64,000 nt of DNA from Micromonospora ferruginea (GCF_013694245.2 NZ_CP059322.2:3727001-3791000); one strand, 5' to 3'. Counted from the stretch's first letter, positions 23,855 through 33,779 are shown. The notes: generated from the sequence alone by a model not told the origin. Made by a program: numbers and translations.

Positions 23855-25801
23855 TCAGTTCTGCGCGGCGGCCCCGTCGGTGGCCGGCTCGACCGGCGCC
23901 GCGTCCAGGCCGGAGATCCAGCCGGTGACGTCGCGGGCCACGTCCTGCGCGGTCAGCCCCAGGTCGGACAGGATCTGCGCGCGGGTGCCGTGCGGGTGCC
24001 AGTCGGCCGGTACGCCGAGGTCGCGCACCGGCACCCGGACGTCGGCGTCCCGCATGGCCTGGGCCAGCGCGGAGCCGACGCCACCGATGCGGACGCCGTC
24101 CTCGACGGTGACCACGAGCCGGTGCCCGGCGGCCAGCTCGACCAGTTCGGCCGGGATCGGGCGGACCCAGCGCGGGTCGACCACGGTGACGCCGTAGCCG
24201 TGCTCGGCGACCCGGGCGGCGACCTCCATGCCGAGGCCGGCGAACGAGCCGACCGCGACCAGCAGCACGTCGGTGCGCGCCGACTCGGTCAGCACGTCGA
24301 CCGGGCCGATCCGGCGGACGGCCGGCAGGTCGGCGGTGACGGTGCCGCTCGGGAAGCGCAGGATGGTCGGGCCGTCGTCGACGGCGATCGCCTCGCGCAG
24401 TTCCTCACGCACGGTGGCCGAGTCGCGGGGCGCGGCGATCCGCAGGCCGGGCACCACGCCGAAGACGGACATGTCCCAGATGCCGTAGTGGCTGGGCCCG
24501 TCCGGGCCGGTGATGCCCGCCCGGTCCAGCACGAAGGTGACCGGCAGCTTGTGCATCGCCACGTCCAGCAGGACCTGGTCGAACGCGCGGTTGAGGAACG
24601 TGGCGTAGACCGCGACCACCGGGTGCAGGCCGCCCATGGCCAGGCCGGCGGCGGACGTGGCGGCGTGCTGCTCGGCGATGCCCACGTCGTAGACCCGCTC
24701 CGGGTACTTGCGGGCCAGCGTGGCGATGCCGGTGGGCTCGGCCATGGCGGCGGTGATGCCGACCACGTCGGGGCGCTCGTCGGCGATCGCCACCAGCTCG
24801 TTGGCGAACACGTGGGTCCACTTCACCGACGGCGCGGCAACGAGTTGGCCGGTCTCCACGTCGAAGGCGCCGCCGGGGCCGTGCAGGCAGTCGGCCTCGT
24901 CGTCCTCGGCCGGACGGTAGCCGTAGCCCTTGCGGGTGACCGCGTGCACGATCACCGGGCCGCCGAAGTTCTTCGCCGCGCGCAGCGCCGCCTCGACGGC
25001 GGGCACGTCGTGACCGTCGACCGGGCCCACATATTTGATGCCGAGGTCCTCGAACATGGCCTGCGGGGCGACCGCGTCCTTGATGCCCTTCTTGACCGCG
25101 TGCAGCACCTCGAACATCGGCTTGCCGACGAACGGCGTGTTGCCGAGCGCGTCCTTGACGGTGTCGAGCACCTTCTCGTAGCCGGGGTTGAGCCGCAGCG
25201 ACGACAGGTGGTCGGCGAGGCCGCCGATGGTCGGCGAGTAGGACCGGCCGTTGTCGTTCACCACGATGATCAGCGGGTTGCCGGCGGTGGCGATGTTGTT
25301 GAGCGCCTCCCAGCACATGCCGCCGGTGAGCGCGCCGTCGCCGACCACGGCCACCACGGACCGCTTCTCGCCGCGCAGCGCGTACGCCTTGGCCAGGCCG
25401 TCGGCGTACGACAGGGCGGTGGAGGCGTGCGAGTTCTCGATCAGGTCGTGCTCGCTCTCCGCCTGGTTCGGGTAGCCGGAGATGCCTCCGCGCTGGCGGA
25501 GCTTGTCGAAGCCCTCCTGCCGGCCGGTGAGGATCTTGTGCACGTACGCCTGGTGGCCGGTGTCGAAGAGGAGCCGGTCGCGCGGGGAGTCGAAGACCCG
25601 GTGCATGGCCAGGGTCAGCTCGACGACGCCCAGGTTGGGGCCGATGTGCCCGCCGGTGCGGGAGACCTTCGCGATCAGGAAGTCCCGGATCTCGGCGGCG
25701 AGGATGTCCAGTTGCTCGGCGGTCATCCGCTTCACGTCCTGCGGGCCACGGACGGCGCCCAGCAGCCGACCGTGGTTGGCCGTGCCCTCTTCAACACTCA
25801 T
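23855..25801 (-). CDS. dxs: 1-deoxy-D-xylulose-5-phosphate synthase
   Basis: This 648-residue thiamine-diphosphate enzyme condenses pyruvate and glyceraldehyde 3-phosphate, the first step of the MEP isoprenoid pathway. Visible motifs are [11 protein letters not shown], the ThDP-binding segment [16 protein letters not shown], the pyrimidine domain with VDGHD, and the transketolase-C end [13 protein letters not shown]. The ATG at 25801 gives the usual N-terminus ([15 protein letters not shown]). No Shine-Dalgarno is present, but TAGACT sits eight bases upstream. It is downstream of anmK on the same strand. Confidence 0.95.
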   Translation of the reverse strand: MSVEEGTANHGRLLGAVRGPQDVKRMTAEQLDILAAEIRDFLIAKVSRTGGHIGPNLGVVELTLAMHRVFDSPRDRLLFDTGHQAYVHKILTGRQEGFDKLRQRGGISGYPNQAESEHDLIENSHASTALSYADGLAKAYALRGEKRSVVAVVGDGALTGGMCWEALNNIATAGNPLIIVVNDNGRSYSPTIGGLADHLSSLRLNPGYEKVLDTVKDALGNTPFVGKPMFEVLHAVKKGIKDAVAPQAMFEDLGIKYVGPVDGHDVPAVEAALRAAKNFGGPVIVHAVTRKGYGYRPAEDDEADCLHGPGGAFDVETGQLVAAPSVKWTHVFANELVAIADERPDVVGITAAMAEPTGIATLARKYPERVYDVGIAEQHAATSAAGLAMGGLHPVVAVYATFLNRAFDQVLLDVAMHKLPVTFVLDRAGITGPDGPSHYGIWDMSVFGVVPGLRIAAPRDSATVREELREAIAVDDGPTILRFPSGTVTADLPAVRRIGPVDVLTESARTDVLLVAVGSFAGLGMEVAARVAEHGYGVTVVDPRWVRPIPAELVELAAGHRLVVTVEDGVRIGGVGSALAQAMRDADVRVPVRDLGVPADWHPHGTRAQILSDLGLTAQDVARDVTGWISGLDAAPVEPATDGAAAQN

Positions 25802-25809
25802 GACCGGAG

Positions 25810-25815
25810 AGTCTA
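25810..25815 (-). promoter_or_regulatory. -10 hexamer TAGACT, probable leaderless start of dxs
   Basis: On the minus strand TAGACT ends eight bases before the dxs ATG. It is a near-consensus HrdB-type -10. No -35 is obvious. Confidence 0.45.
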
Positions 25816-25849
25816 TCGGCCGTCGCACAGTCCGCAGCCGAGCCGTGGC

Positions 25850-27010
25850 TCAGGACGCCACCACCAGCCGGCGCGGCGGTGTCGGGGTCGGCGCCCCGAA
25901 CGGCGGGCCGGCCGGGGTCCAGGAGCCGAGCACCGCGGCCCGGGACGCGCCGGTCACCGACGGCACCGCGCCGGGCAGCCCGTGCCAGCTCAGCCAGCCC
26001 AGCAGCGCGAACGCGTACGCCTCCTTGGCCTGCGCCGGCACGCCCAGCTCGTCGGTGACGCGCAGCCGCCAGCGGCCGGCCCCGAGCGCGGCCAGTCGCG
26101 CCCGAAGTGTGGGATTACGCACTCCCCCGCCGGCGGCCACCACCTCGGTCACCCGGTGCCGGTCGCAGGCGTCGGCGACCGTGCGGGCGGTCAGCTCGGT
26201 GAGCGTGGCCAGCACGTCGTCGGCGGCGACCGGCTCGCCCAGGTCGGCCAGCGCGGCGTCCAGGTAGCCGGCGTGGAACAGCTCCTTGCCCGTCGACTTC
26301 GGCGGCGGGGCGGCGTAGTAGGGCTCGGCGAGCAGCCGGGCCAGCAGCACCTCGTGCACCCGGCCGGCGGCGGCCCGCGCCCCGTCGACGTCGCACGGCC
26401 GGTCCAGGAAGCGCCGGGCGGCGGCGTCCAGCAGCGCGTTGGCCGGGCCCACGTCGTACCCGAGGACCGGCGCCCCGGGCGCGACCACGGTGAGGTTCGC
26501 GATCCCACCCAGGTTCAGCGCGGCCCGCGGGGAGGTGCCGGCGTCGAGCAGCAGCGCGTCGAACGCCGGGACCAGCGGCGCGCCCTGCCCGCCGGCCGCC
26601 ACGTCCGCCGAGCGCAGGTCGTGCAGCACCGGTACGCCCACCCGCGCGGCCACCCGGGCCGGCGCGCCGAGCTGGAGCGTGCCGCGCGCCCGGCCGCCCT
26701 CGACCCAGTGGAAGACGGTCTGCCCGTGCGACACGACCGCGTCGGCCGTGCCGCCGGCCAGCTCGACGCCGACGGCCGCCGCCTCGGCGAACACGTCGCC
26801 GAGCCGGTTGTCCAGCTTGCAGACCGCCTCGATCGTGGTGGCCGCCGGCGGCAGCAGCGCGCCGATCTCCGCCCGCAGGTCGTCCGGGTAGGCCAGCTCA
26901 CGATGGCCGAGCGGCCGCAGCCGCAGCGTGTCCCCGTCAAGCGCGAACTCCCCCGCGGCGACGTCCACCCCGTCATACGACGTCCCCGACATCAACCCGA
27001 CGATGCGCAA
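25850..27010 (-). CDS. anmK: Anhydro-N-acetylmuramic acid kinase
   Basis: A 386-residue sugar kinase that phosphorylates and opens 1,6-anhydroMurNAc during cell-wall recycling. The N-terminal phosphate loop is GLMSGTSYDGVDV. NLGGIANLTV and GYDVGPANALLD follow, and AAGGGVRNP lies in the C-terminal lobe. The start used is TTG at 27010, which gives the canonical MRIVGLMSGTS. That TTG and its upstream region lie inside a 54-bp element, whose GGGGGCCC run is the only candidate ribosome site. The in-frame ATG at L-M-S would remove the conserved first strand. The gene is oriented with dxs. Confidence 0.9.
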   Translation of the reverse strand: MRIVGLMSGTSYDGVDVAAGEFALDGDTLRLRPLGHRELAYPDDLRAEIGALLPPAATTIEAVCKLDNRLGDVFAEAAAVGVELAGGTADAVVSHGQTVFHWVEGGRARGTLQLGAPARVAARVGVPVLHDLRSADVAAGGQGAPLVPAFDALLLDAGTSPRAALNLGGIANLTVVAPGAPVLGYDVGPANALLDAAARRFLDRPCDVDGARAAAGRVHEVLLARLLAEPYYAAPPPKSTGKELFHAGYLDAALADLGEPVAADDVLATLTELTARTVADACDRHRVTEVVAAGGGVRNPTLRARLAALGAGRWRLRVTDELGVPAQAKEAYAFALLGWLSWHGLPGAVPSVTGASRAAVLGSWTPAGPPFGAPTPTPPRRLVVAS

Positions 27011-27060
27011 GGAAGGGCCCCCTTTTAACGGATTCGGTAGAGGAAGGGCCCCCGCTTAAC
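27007..27060 (-). repeat. 54-bp gene-end element, copy C
   Basis: A reverse-oriented copy spanning the junction of two leftward genes. Its right end (GTTAAGC on the minus strand) supplies the TAA of the RNA methyltransferase. Its left end, CCTTGC instead of CCTTAC, supplies the TTG start of anmK. Confidence 0.9.
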
Positions 27061-28294
27061 GCGCCGGGGGCAGGAAGAGGCCGACCAGCTCGACGTGCTG
27101 GGTCATCGGGAACAGGTCGAAGCCGCGCAACTCGGCCAGCCGCCACCCGGCCTCGGCGAACGTGCGCACGTCCCGGGCGAACGCGGCCGGATCGCAGGCC
27201 ACGTACGCCACCGCGCGGGGGCTCGCGGCCACCACGCCGCGTACCACCGCCGCGCCGGCGCCCGCGCGCGGCGGGTCGAGCACCACCAGGTCGACCGGGC
27301 CGGTGATCCGGCGGCGGGCCAGCGCGGTCTCCACCCGGGCCGCGACCACCTCGACGCCGGACAGGTCGGCCAGGTTCGTCCGGGCCGCGGCCACCCCGTC
27401 CGGGGCCGACTCGACCACCGTCACCCGGGCCCCGTCGACCCGGCCGGCGAGCGCGGCGGCGAACAGCCCGGCCCCGCCGTACAGGTCCCACGCGGTCTCG
27501 CCGGGCCGCGGGTCGAGCAGCTCGACCACGGCGCCGACCAGGGCGTCCGCGGCCGCCGGGTGGACCTGCCAGAAGCCCGACGCGGGCAGCGTGAAGGACC
27601 GCCCGGCCGCCGTCTCGCGGACCCGCTCCGGCCCGCGCACGGCGGTCGCCACCCCGTCGGCGTACGCGACCACGGCGACGTCCCCGCCGCTGCTGGCCAC
27701 CGTCTCCACCGCGTCGGCGTCCGGCCAGCTCGCCCCGCTCGGCGGCAGCACCGGCAGCTCCTGGATCGCCGGGTGGGCGATCAGGCAGCGGTCGATCGGC
27801 ACCACCTCGTGCGAGCGGTGCTTGAGCAGCCCGGCCCGGCCGGCGGCGTCGACCGCGTAGCGGACCCGCGAGCGCCAGCCCAGCGGCCCGCCGGGCAGCG
27901 CCTCGACCCGGACGCCGAGCGCGTCGACCCGCTCGTCGGTGAGCCCACCCAGCCGGGTGAGTTGCTCGCGCACCACCGCGGCCTTCCAGTCGAGCTGGGC
28001 GGCCGGCGCGACGTGCTGGAGGTCGCAGCCGCCGCACGCGCCCGGCCGGGCGTACGGGCAGGGCGGGGCGACCCGGTCCGGTGAGGCGTCGAGGACCTCC
28101 ACCGCGTCGGCGCGGGCGAAGCCCCGGTGTAGTTCGGTCACCTCGGCCACCACCCGCTCGCCGGGCAGCGCGTGCCGGACGAACACCACCTGGCCGCCGA
28201 CCCGGGCCACGCAGTGGCCGCCGGGGGCGACCGCGTCGACGGTCAGCTCGACCCGTTCGGCCTCCTCCAGCCCGGGACGCGGATCCGCGCTCAT
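27056..28294 (-). CDS. TRAM-domain RNA uracil-C5 methyltransferase (TrmA/RlmD family)
   Basis: A 412-residue class I RNA methyltransferase. An N-terminal TRAM domain (residues 15-75) is followed by Cys residues typical of the Fe-S cluster (CPYARPGACGGCDLQH), the SAM motif DLYGGAGLFA, DPPRAGAG and the nucleophile Cys in YVACDPAAF. It modifies uridine in tRNA or rRNA; which one is not decidable here. The ATG overlaps the TGA of the APC permease (28291-28294). Its stop TAA comes from the 54-bp element copy C. Confidence 0.9.
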   Translation of the reverse strand: MSADPRPGLEEAERVELTVDAVAPGGHCVARVGGQVVFVRHALPGERVVAEVTELHRGFARADAVEVLDASPDRVAPPCPYARPGACGGCDLQHVAPAAQLDWKAAVVREQLTRLGGLTDERVDALGVRVEALPGGPLGWRSRVRYAVDAAGRAGLLKHRSHEVVPIDRCLIAHPAIQELPVLPPSGASWPDADAVETVASSGGDVAVVAYADGVATAVRGPERVRETAAGRSFTLPASGFWQVHPAAADALVGAVVELLDPRPGETAWDLYGGAGLFAAALAGRVDGARVTVVESAPDGVAAARTNLADLSGVEVVAARVETALARRRITGPVDLVVLDPPRAGAGAAVVRGVVAASPRAVAYVACDPAAFARDVRTFAEAGWRLAELRGFDLFPMTQHVELVGLFLPPAR

Positions 28295-30363
28295 GAGCGC
28301 CCCTCCGGCTCGCCCGAGGGCGTGGCGTCGACCGGCGGCGGCAGGGTGCTCTGCGGCGCCACCCGGGGGCCGCGCGCCGGACCCCGGCTGAGCGTGGCGT
28401 CCAGGCGGTCCAGGTTCTTGCTGGCGGTCGAGGCGAGCTGCCAGGGCACGCTCGTCACCATCACGCCCGGCTCGAACAGCAGCCGGCCCTTGAGCCGCAG
28501 CGCGCTCTGGTTGTGCAGCAGGTTCTCCCACCAGCGGCCCACCACGTACTCCGGGATGAAGACGGTGACCACGTCGCGGGGTGACTCGCGGCGGACCGAC
28601 GCGACGAAGTTGATGATCGGGCGGGTGATCTCCCGGTACGGGGAGTCGATCACGGTCAGCGGCACCGGCAGCTCCCGCCGCTCCCAGTCGGCCTGGAGGT
28701 CCCGGGTGTCCTTCTCGTCCACGTTGACGGTGACCGCGGTGAGCGTGTCCGGCCGGGTGGCCCGGGCGTACGCGACGGCCCGCAGCGTGGGCTGGTGCAG
28801 CTTGCTGACCAGCACGATGGCGTGGTTGCGGGCGGGCAGCACGGCCCGCTGCTCGGTCGGCTCCAGCTCGGCGGCGACCCGGTCGTAGTGCCGGCGGATG
28901 CCCAGCATGACCACGTACATCACGGCCATCGCGACGATCGCGATCCAGGCGCCGAGCAGGAACTTGGTGACCAGCACGATGACCAGCACCACGCCGGTCA
29001 TGGCCATGCCGAACGCGTTGATCGCCCGGGAGCGGACCATCCGCCGCCGCGCCTCCGGGTCCCGCTCGTTGCGCAGGTGCCGGTTCCAGTGCCGGATCAT
29101 GCCGGCCTGGGAGAGCGTGAACGAGACGAACACCCCGACGATGTAGAGCTGGATGAGCCGGGTCACCTCGGCCTGGAAGCCGACGATCAGCACCACCGCG
29201 AAGACGGCGAGGAAGACGATGCCGTTGGAGAACGCCAGCCGGTCACCCCGGGTGTGCAGTTGGCGCGGCAGGTAGCGGTCCTGCGCCAGGATCGAGCCGA
29301 GCACCGGGAAGCCGTTGAACGCGGTGTTCGCGGCCAGGAACAGGATCAGCGCGGTCATCCCGGCGACCACGTAGAGCAGCACCGAGCCACCGCCGAACAC
29401 GGTCTCGCCGAGCTGCACGGTGACCGTCTTCTGCACGTAGTCGGCCGGGCCGCCGACGATCTGCGTGGCCGGGTCCTCGACGAACTGCAGGCCGGTGAGC
29501 CGGGACAGCCAGATGATGCCGACAAGCATGGTGACCGCGATGCCGCCGAGCAACAGCAGCGTGGTCGCCGCGTTCTTCGACTTCGGCGACTTGAACGCCG
29601 GTACGCCGTTGGAGATCGCCTCCACGCCGGTGAGCGCGGCGCAGCCGGACGAGAACGTGCGCAGCAGCAGGAAGATCAGCGCGAACCCGGTCACGCTGTG
29701 CTCGGCGTGGATCTCCAGGCCGGCGCTGGGCGCGTGCAGGTCGTCGCCGAGCACGAAGATCCGGACCAGGCCGGTCAGCAGCATGCCGCCGATGACGATG
29801 ACGAAGCCGTACGTGGGGATGGCGAACGCGGTGCCCGACTCGCGCAGGCCGCGCAGGTTGATCGCGGTGAGCAGCACCACCGCGCTGACCGCGATGAGCA
29901 CCTTGTGGGTGGCCACGAACGGCACCACCGAGCCCAGGTTGGCCACCCCGGAGGAGACCGACACCGCCACGGTGAGCACGTAGTCGACCAGCAGCGCGCT
30001 GGCCACCGCGAGCCCGGCGCGCGGCCCCAGGTTGACGGTGGCGACCTCGTAGTCGCCGCCGCCGGAGGGGTAGGCGTGCACGTTCTGCCGGTAGCTCGCC
30101 ACCACGGTCAGCATCACCACGACGACGGCGAGGGCGACCCACGGCGAGAAGAAGAACGCCGAGGCGCCGGCGATGGAGAGCGTCAGCAGGATCTCGTCCG
30201 GGGCGTACGCCACGGAGGAGAGCGCGTCGGACGCGAAGACCGGCAGCGCGATGCGCTTCGGCAGCAGGGTGTGCTGGAGGCGGTCGGACCGGAACGGTCG
30301 ACCGAGGAGGAGTCGCTTCAGCAGCGAGGTGGGGCTGGCCACAACCGACAAGCGTACGGCCAT
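28291..30363 (-). CDS. APC-superfamily permease
   Basis: A 690-residue transporter with about 12 membrane segments, opening with the family signature LLPKRIALPVFASDALSSVAYAPDEILL. A cytosolic C-terminal domain (from about 500) includes FIPEYVVGRWWENLLHNQSALRLK. The family covers amino-acid and cation/potassium transporters. Divergent position to two TrkA-type subunits makes potassium-linked transport a reasonable inference. The ATG at 30363 is chosen for length; no clear Shine-Dalgarno precedes it. It is coupled to the downstream methyltransferase by an ATGA overlap. Confidence 0.87.
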   Translation of the reverse strand: MAVRLSVVASPTSLLKRLLLGRPFRSDRLQHTLLPKRIALPVFASDALSSVAYAPDEILLTLSIAGASAFFFSPWVALAVVVVMLTVVASYRQNVHAYPSGGGDYEVATVNLGPRAGLAVASALLVDYVLTVAVSVSSGVANLGSVVPFVATHKVLIAVSAVVLLTAINLRGLRESGTAFAIPTYGFVIVIGGMLLTGLVRIFVLGDDLHAPSAGLEIHAEHSVTGFALIFLLLRTFSSGCAALTGVEAISNGVPAFKSPKSKNAATTLLLLGGIAVTMLVGIIWLSRLTGLQFVEDPATQIVGGPADYVQKTVTVQLGETVFGGGSVLLYVVAGMTALILFLAANTAFNGFPVLGSILAQDRYLPRQLHTRGDRLAFSNGIVFLAVFAVVLIVGFQAEVTRLIQLYIVGVFVSFTLSQAGMIRHWNRHLRNERDPEARRRMVRSRAINAFGMAMTGVVLVIVLVTKFLLGAWIAIVAMAVMYVVMLGIRRHYDRVAAELEPTEQRAVLPARNHAIVLVSKLHQPTLRAVAYARATRPDTLTAVTVNVDEKDTRDLQADWERRELPVPLTVIDSPYREITRPIINFVASVRRESPRDVVTVFIPEYVVGRWWENLLHNQSALRLKGRLLFEPGVMVTSVPWQLASTASKNLDRLDATLSRGPARGPRVAPQSTLPPPVDATPSGEPEGRS

Positions 30364-30500
30364 CGCGTACGGGACGGTGGGGTGGCTGATCACCGTCGCG
30401 CGCGCCCGCACGGTACGGTCGGTGCCCCGCCGGGGGCGGGGACGTGGCAGGCTTCGCAGAGGACGGGTCGGCGGGCGGCACCGTGGGAGGAGCGGACACC

Positions 30501-31166
30501 GTGCATGTCGTGATCATGGGCTGCGGCCGGGTCGGGTCGACCCTGGCCCACAGCCTGGAGTCCCGGGGGCACTCGGTGGCGGTGATCGACCAGGACGCCG
30601 ACGCGTTCCGTCGCCTCGGGCCCGACTTCGCCGGCATCACGGTCACCGGGGCGGGCTTCGACGGCGAGGTGCTGCGCGAGGCCGGCATCGAGCGGGCGGA
30701 CGCCTTCGCCGCGGTCTCCAGCGGCGACAACTCCAACATCATCTCGGCCCGGCTGGCCCGGGAGACGTTCGGCGTGTCCCGGGTCGCGGCCCGGATCTAC
30801 GACCAGCGCCGGGCCCAGGTCTACGAGCGCCTCGGCATCCCGACCGTGGCCACCGTCCGGTGGACCGCCGACCGGATGCTGCGCCACCTGGTCCCCGAGG
30901 GCAACGTGGAGATCTTCCGCGACCTGACCAGCACCGTGTCGATCGTCGAGGTGCCGGTGCACAAGGACTGGATCGGCCGGCCGCTGCGGCAGCTCGAGGA
31001 GTCGGCCGGCGCCCGGGTGGCCTACCTGACCCGGTTCGGCATCGGCACCCTGCCCACCGCCTCCACCGTGGTGCAGGAGGGCGACCAGGTCTTCATGCTG
31101 GTGACCGACGACATCACCGCCTCGGTCACCTCGGTGGCGGCGGCGCCGCCGGAAGGGGGGCACTGA
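30501..31166 (+). CDS. TrkA-family potassium uptake regulatory protein 1
   Basis: A 221-residue protein with an RCK N domain (VHVVIMGCGRVGSTLA, a GxGxxG NAD site) and an RCK C domain (about 140-215). It gates potassium transporters in response to NAD(H) or nucleotides. The GTG at 30501 follows GGAGGAG; the frame extends upstream without a ribosome site. Three bases separate it from the second TrkA. It corresponds to mycobacterial CeoB by position. Confidence 0.9.
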   Translation: MHVVIMGCGRVGSTLAHSLESRGHSVAVIDQDADAFRRLGPDFAGITVTGAGFDGEVLREAGIERADAFAAVSSGDNSNIISARLARETFGVSRVAARIYDQRRAQVYERLGIPTVATVRWTADRMLRHLVPEGNVEIFRDLTSTVSIVEVPVHKDWIGRPLRQLEESAGARVAYLTRFGIGTLPTASTVVQEGDQVFMLVTDDITASVTSVAAAPPEGGH

Positions 31167-31169
31167 GCC

Positions 31170-31859
31170 ATGCGGATCGCCATCGCCGGCGCCGGCAACG
31201 TGGGCCGCTCGATCGCCCAGGAGCTGATCGACAACGGCCACCAGGTGATGCTGATCGAGCGGCAGCCCAAGATGCTGCGGCCCGACCGGGTGCCCACCGC
31301 CGACTGGGTGCTGGCCGACGCGTGCGAGCTGGCCAGCCTCGAGGAGGCCAACGTGGCCGGCTGTGACGTGGTGGTGGCGGCCACCGGCGACGACAAGGTC
31401 AACCTGGTGGTCTCGCTGCTGGCCAAGACCGAGTTCGCGGTGCCCCGGGTGGTGGCCCGGGTCAACCGGGCGGAGAACGAGTGGCTCTTCACCGAGCAGT
31501 GGGGCGTCGACGTGTCGGTCAGCAAGCCGCGCGTGATGGCGGCGCTGGTCGAGGAGGCGGTCACCGTCGGCGACCTGGTCCGGCTGATGACCTTCCGGCA
31601 GGGCGAGGCCAACCTGGTCGAGATCACCCTGCCGCCGACCGCGCCCTACGTCGGGCAGCCGATCCACGCGGTGCCGATCCCCCGGGACGCGGCGCTGGTG
31701 GCGATCCTGCGCGGCAAGCGGGTGCTGGTGCCCACGCCGGACGACCCGATCGAGGCCGGCGACGAGCTGGTCTTCGTGTGCACCGCCGAGGTGGAGGACG
31801 ACGTGCGCGCGGTGATCCTCGGGCCGGAGAGCACCGGCCGGCAGCGGGAACGCGCCTGA
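31170..31859 (+). CDS. TrkA-family potassium uptake regulatory protein 2
   Basis: A 229-residue second RCK protein. MRIAIAGAGNVGRSIAQEL forms the Rossmann start with an acidic ribose-binding residue in IERQP. The C-terminal RCK C domain ends LVFVCTAEVEDD. It is co-transcribed with the first TrkA and divergent from the APC permease. The two are different enough (GAGNVG versus GCGRVG) to be an old duplication that may form heteromeric gating rings. Confidence 0.9.
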   Translation: MRIAIAGAGNVGRSIAQELIDNGHQVMLIERQPKMLRPDRVPTADWVLADACELASLEEANVAGCDVVVAATGDDKVNLVVSLLAKTEFAVPRVVARVNRAENEWLFTEQWGVDVSVSKPRVMAALVEEAVTVGDLVRLMTFRQGEANLVEITLPPTAPYVGQPIHAVPIPRDAALVAILRGKRVLVPTPDDPIEAGDELVFVCTAEVEDDVRAVILGPESTGRQRERA

Positions 31860-31869
31860 CCGCGAGCGG

Positions 31870-32553
31870 TCAGGCGCCCGGCAGCGGGGTCACCGGGGCG
31901 CCGTCGCGGGTGACCCGGCGCACCACCCAGACCGTGATCAGCAGCAGCAGCGCGTACGGCGGGTAGCCCAGCGCCAGCCGGGCCACGCCGAGCGCGGTGT
32001 CCTGGTGGGCCAGGTAGAGCCCGGCCTGCACGCCGACCTTGGCCAGCCACACCACGCCCCAGAGCACGGTGAGCTGGGAGAAGGTGCGCACCAGCTTCGG
32101 GTCGTCGCGCCACTCGGAGCGGCCCTTGGCCACCAGCACCGACCAGAGCCAGCCGACCAGCGGCTGCCGGAACACGGCGGAGAGCAGCAGCGCCAGGCCG
32201 TAGCCGATGCCGAAGAGGATGCCGGGCAGATAGAAGTCGCGCGCGTCGCCGCTGCGCAGGGCGAACAACGCGCCGACGCCGATGCCGAACAATCCGTTCA
32301 GCGCGTGCCGCACCGGTTTGCGCTGCGCCAGCCGCATCGCGGCGATCAGCAGCGCCACCGCGATCGAGGCGATCAGCGCCGGCCGCAGCTCGCCCACCAC
32401 GTTGGCGATCACGAAGACCACCACCGGGATGCTCGACTCGACGAGGCCACGCCAACCGCCGAGCTGGTCGGCCATCTGCTCGGCGATGCTGGGCAGCCGC
32501 TCCTCGTCCTGCGGGTCGAGGCCCGACGGGGTGTGCTGCTGTCCGGTCGTCAC
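31870..32553 (-). CDS. DUF3159 membrane protein
   Basis: A 227-residue membrane protein with about six hydrophobic segments after an acidic N-terminus. FYLPGILFGIGYG and PLVGWLWSVLVAKG are typical of DUF3159 in actinobacteria. The GTG overlaps the TGA of the upstream OB-fold gene (GTGA) and GGAG precedes it. Function is unknown. The conserved placement after the TrkA pair suggests an envelope or ion-related role, which is inference. Confidence 0.82.
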   Translation of the reverse strand: MTTGQQHTPSGLDPQDEERLPSIAEQMADQLGGWRGLVESSIPVVVFVIANVVGELRPALIASIAVALLIAAMRLAQRKPVRHALNGLFGIGVGALFALRSGDARDFYLPGILFGIGYGLALLLSAVFRQPLVGWLWSVLVAKGRSEWRDDPKLVRTFSQLTVLWGVVWLAKVGVQAGLYLAHQDTALGVARLALGYPPYALLLLITVWVVRRVTRDGAPVTPLPGA

Positions 32554-32930
32554 TTCGGCGGCTCCAGCTCGTAGTGCGGGTTGTAGATCACCTTGCGGTC
32601 GTCCCGCACGGCCACCCGGCCGTGCGCGGTGAGGTGCCGGCCCGGCTCGATCCCGGCGATGTGCCGCCGGCCCAGCCAGACCAGGGTGACCACGTCGTTG
32701 CCGTCGTACAGGTCGGCCTCCAGCGTGGGCAGGTTGGTGCGCGGCGTGTAGACCACCGTGCGCAGCCGCCCGGCCACCGAGACCACCTGCCCCCGGTTGC
32801 ACTGGTGGGTCGGGGTGCCACCGGACTCGGCGCTCTCCCGGCGCAACTCCTGCGCCTCGATCTCGGCCTCGCTCGCGGTGAGCCGTTGCAGGAGCCGCCG
32901 CAGCGACACCCGGCCCTGGTCGGTCGTCAT
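32550..32930 (-). CDS. OB-fold nucleic-acid-binding protein
   Basis: A 126-residue protein. An N-terminal helical segment (LLQRLTASEAEIEAQELRRES) leads into an OB fold with VSVAGRLRTVVYTPR, LEADLYDGNDVVTLVWLGRR and LTAHGRVAV. The OB fold resembles the anticodon or single-strand-binding type. GGAGG is close to the ATG (two to three bases), so efficiency may be low. It is translationally coupled to the DUF3159 gene. The partner nucleic acid is unknown. Confidence 0.83.
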   Translation of the reverse strand: MTTDQGRVSLRRLLQRLTASEAEIEAQELRRESAESGGTPTHQCNRGQVVSVAGRLRTVVYTPRTNLPTLEADLYDGNDVVTLVWLGRRHIAGIEPGRHLTAHGRVAVRDDRKVIYNPHYELEPPK

Positions 32931-33124
32931 GACCTCCGCGTCACCCTCTCCACCGGCGGGGGCTCCACGGGGGGCGGAGCCGTCCCGCCAGCGTACGCCG
33001 GTCCGGCCCGGGAGCGGGACCACCGGGCCCCGTGGCCGACCCCGGGCGGGCCGGGCGGCGGACACGGGCGCGGGCCCGGGCCCGCCGGCGGAAGGGCCGA
33101 CGGGACCGGGCCCGGCACGATATC

Positions 33125-33754
33125 TCAGACCTCCTGCGGGCCGCCGGCCTGCTGCTCGGCGACCTCGCGGGGCAGCCGCAGCGGCAGCGGCTCACGGACC
33201 GGCTTGGCCTCCTGGCCCCGGTCCACGACCAGCCCGTCCAGGCAGGCGGCGAGCGCGCCGCCGGCCGTCGGGTCGGTGGCCGCCCGGCCCTGGAAGACGC
33301 CACGCACCATCCAGCGCGGCCCGTCGACGCCGACGAAGCGCAGGTCGGTCACGCCGTCCGGGGTGCGGACCCGGGCGCGCAGCTCGGGGCCGCGCTCCCC
33401 CTCGACCTCCTCGGTCACGGCGCCGTCGTTCACCAGCGAGGTGCGGATCTCCTCGCGCACCTCGTCCCAGATGCCCTCCGAGCGGGGCGCGGCGAAGACG
33501 CCGAGCTGCAGCGCGTTCTCCCCGTGCACCAGCACGACCTGCTGGATCACGCCCTGCGGGTCGGCCTGCACCCGCACCTCCACGTCCGGCACCGCCGGGA
33601 TCTGGAGGCTGCCCAGGTCGAGCCGGGGCTCGTCGGGCGCCTCGCTGACGTCGTACGGCCCGCGGGCCGGCGCCGTCGAGGTCTCCTCGGCCGCCAGGGC
33701 GTCGTTGTCACGCGCCTGCCGCGCCTCGTCGGCCCGCTTCCGGGAGAAGATCAC
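33125..33754 (-). CDS. DUF3710 protein
   Basis: A 209-residue cytosolic protein of unknown function, one of the conserved actinobacterial block between dut and the OB-fold gene. It opens MIFSRKRADEARQARDN and contains LDLGSLQIPAVP, WDEVREEIRTSL and GVDGPRWMVRGVFQG, typical of DUF3710. The GTG at 33754 is preferred because GGAGG is nine bases upstream. The GTG nine bases earlier directly abuts that GGAGG. Confidence 0.82.
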   Translation of the reverse strand: MIFSRKRADEARQARDNDALAAEETSTAPARGPYDVSEAPDEPRLDLGSLQIPAVPDVEVRVQADPQGVIQQVVLVHGENALQLGVFAAPRSEGIWDEVREEIRTSLVNDGAVTEEVEGERGPELRARVRTPDGVTDLRFVGVDGPRWMVRGVFQGRAATDPTAGGALAACLDGLVVDRGQEAKPVREPLPLRLPREVAEQQAGGPQEV

Positions 33755-33779
33755 TGCGTCCACCCTCCGCTGTTCGCAC

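Noticed and set aside
27011..27060. A plain intrinsic terminator between the RNA methyltransferase and anmK
   Set aside because: The sequence is a member of the 54-bp family with defined ends, so it is reported as a repeat, although it may also terminate.
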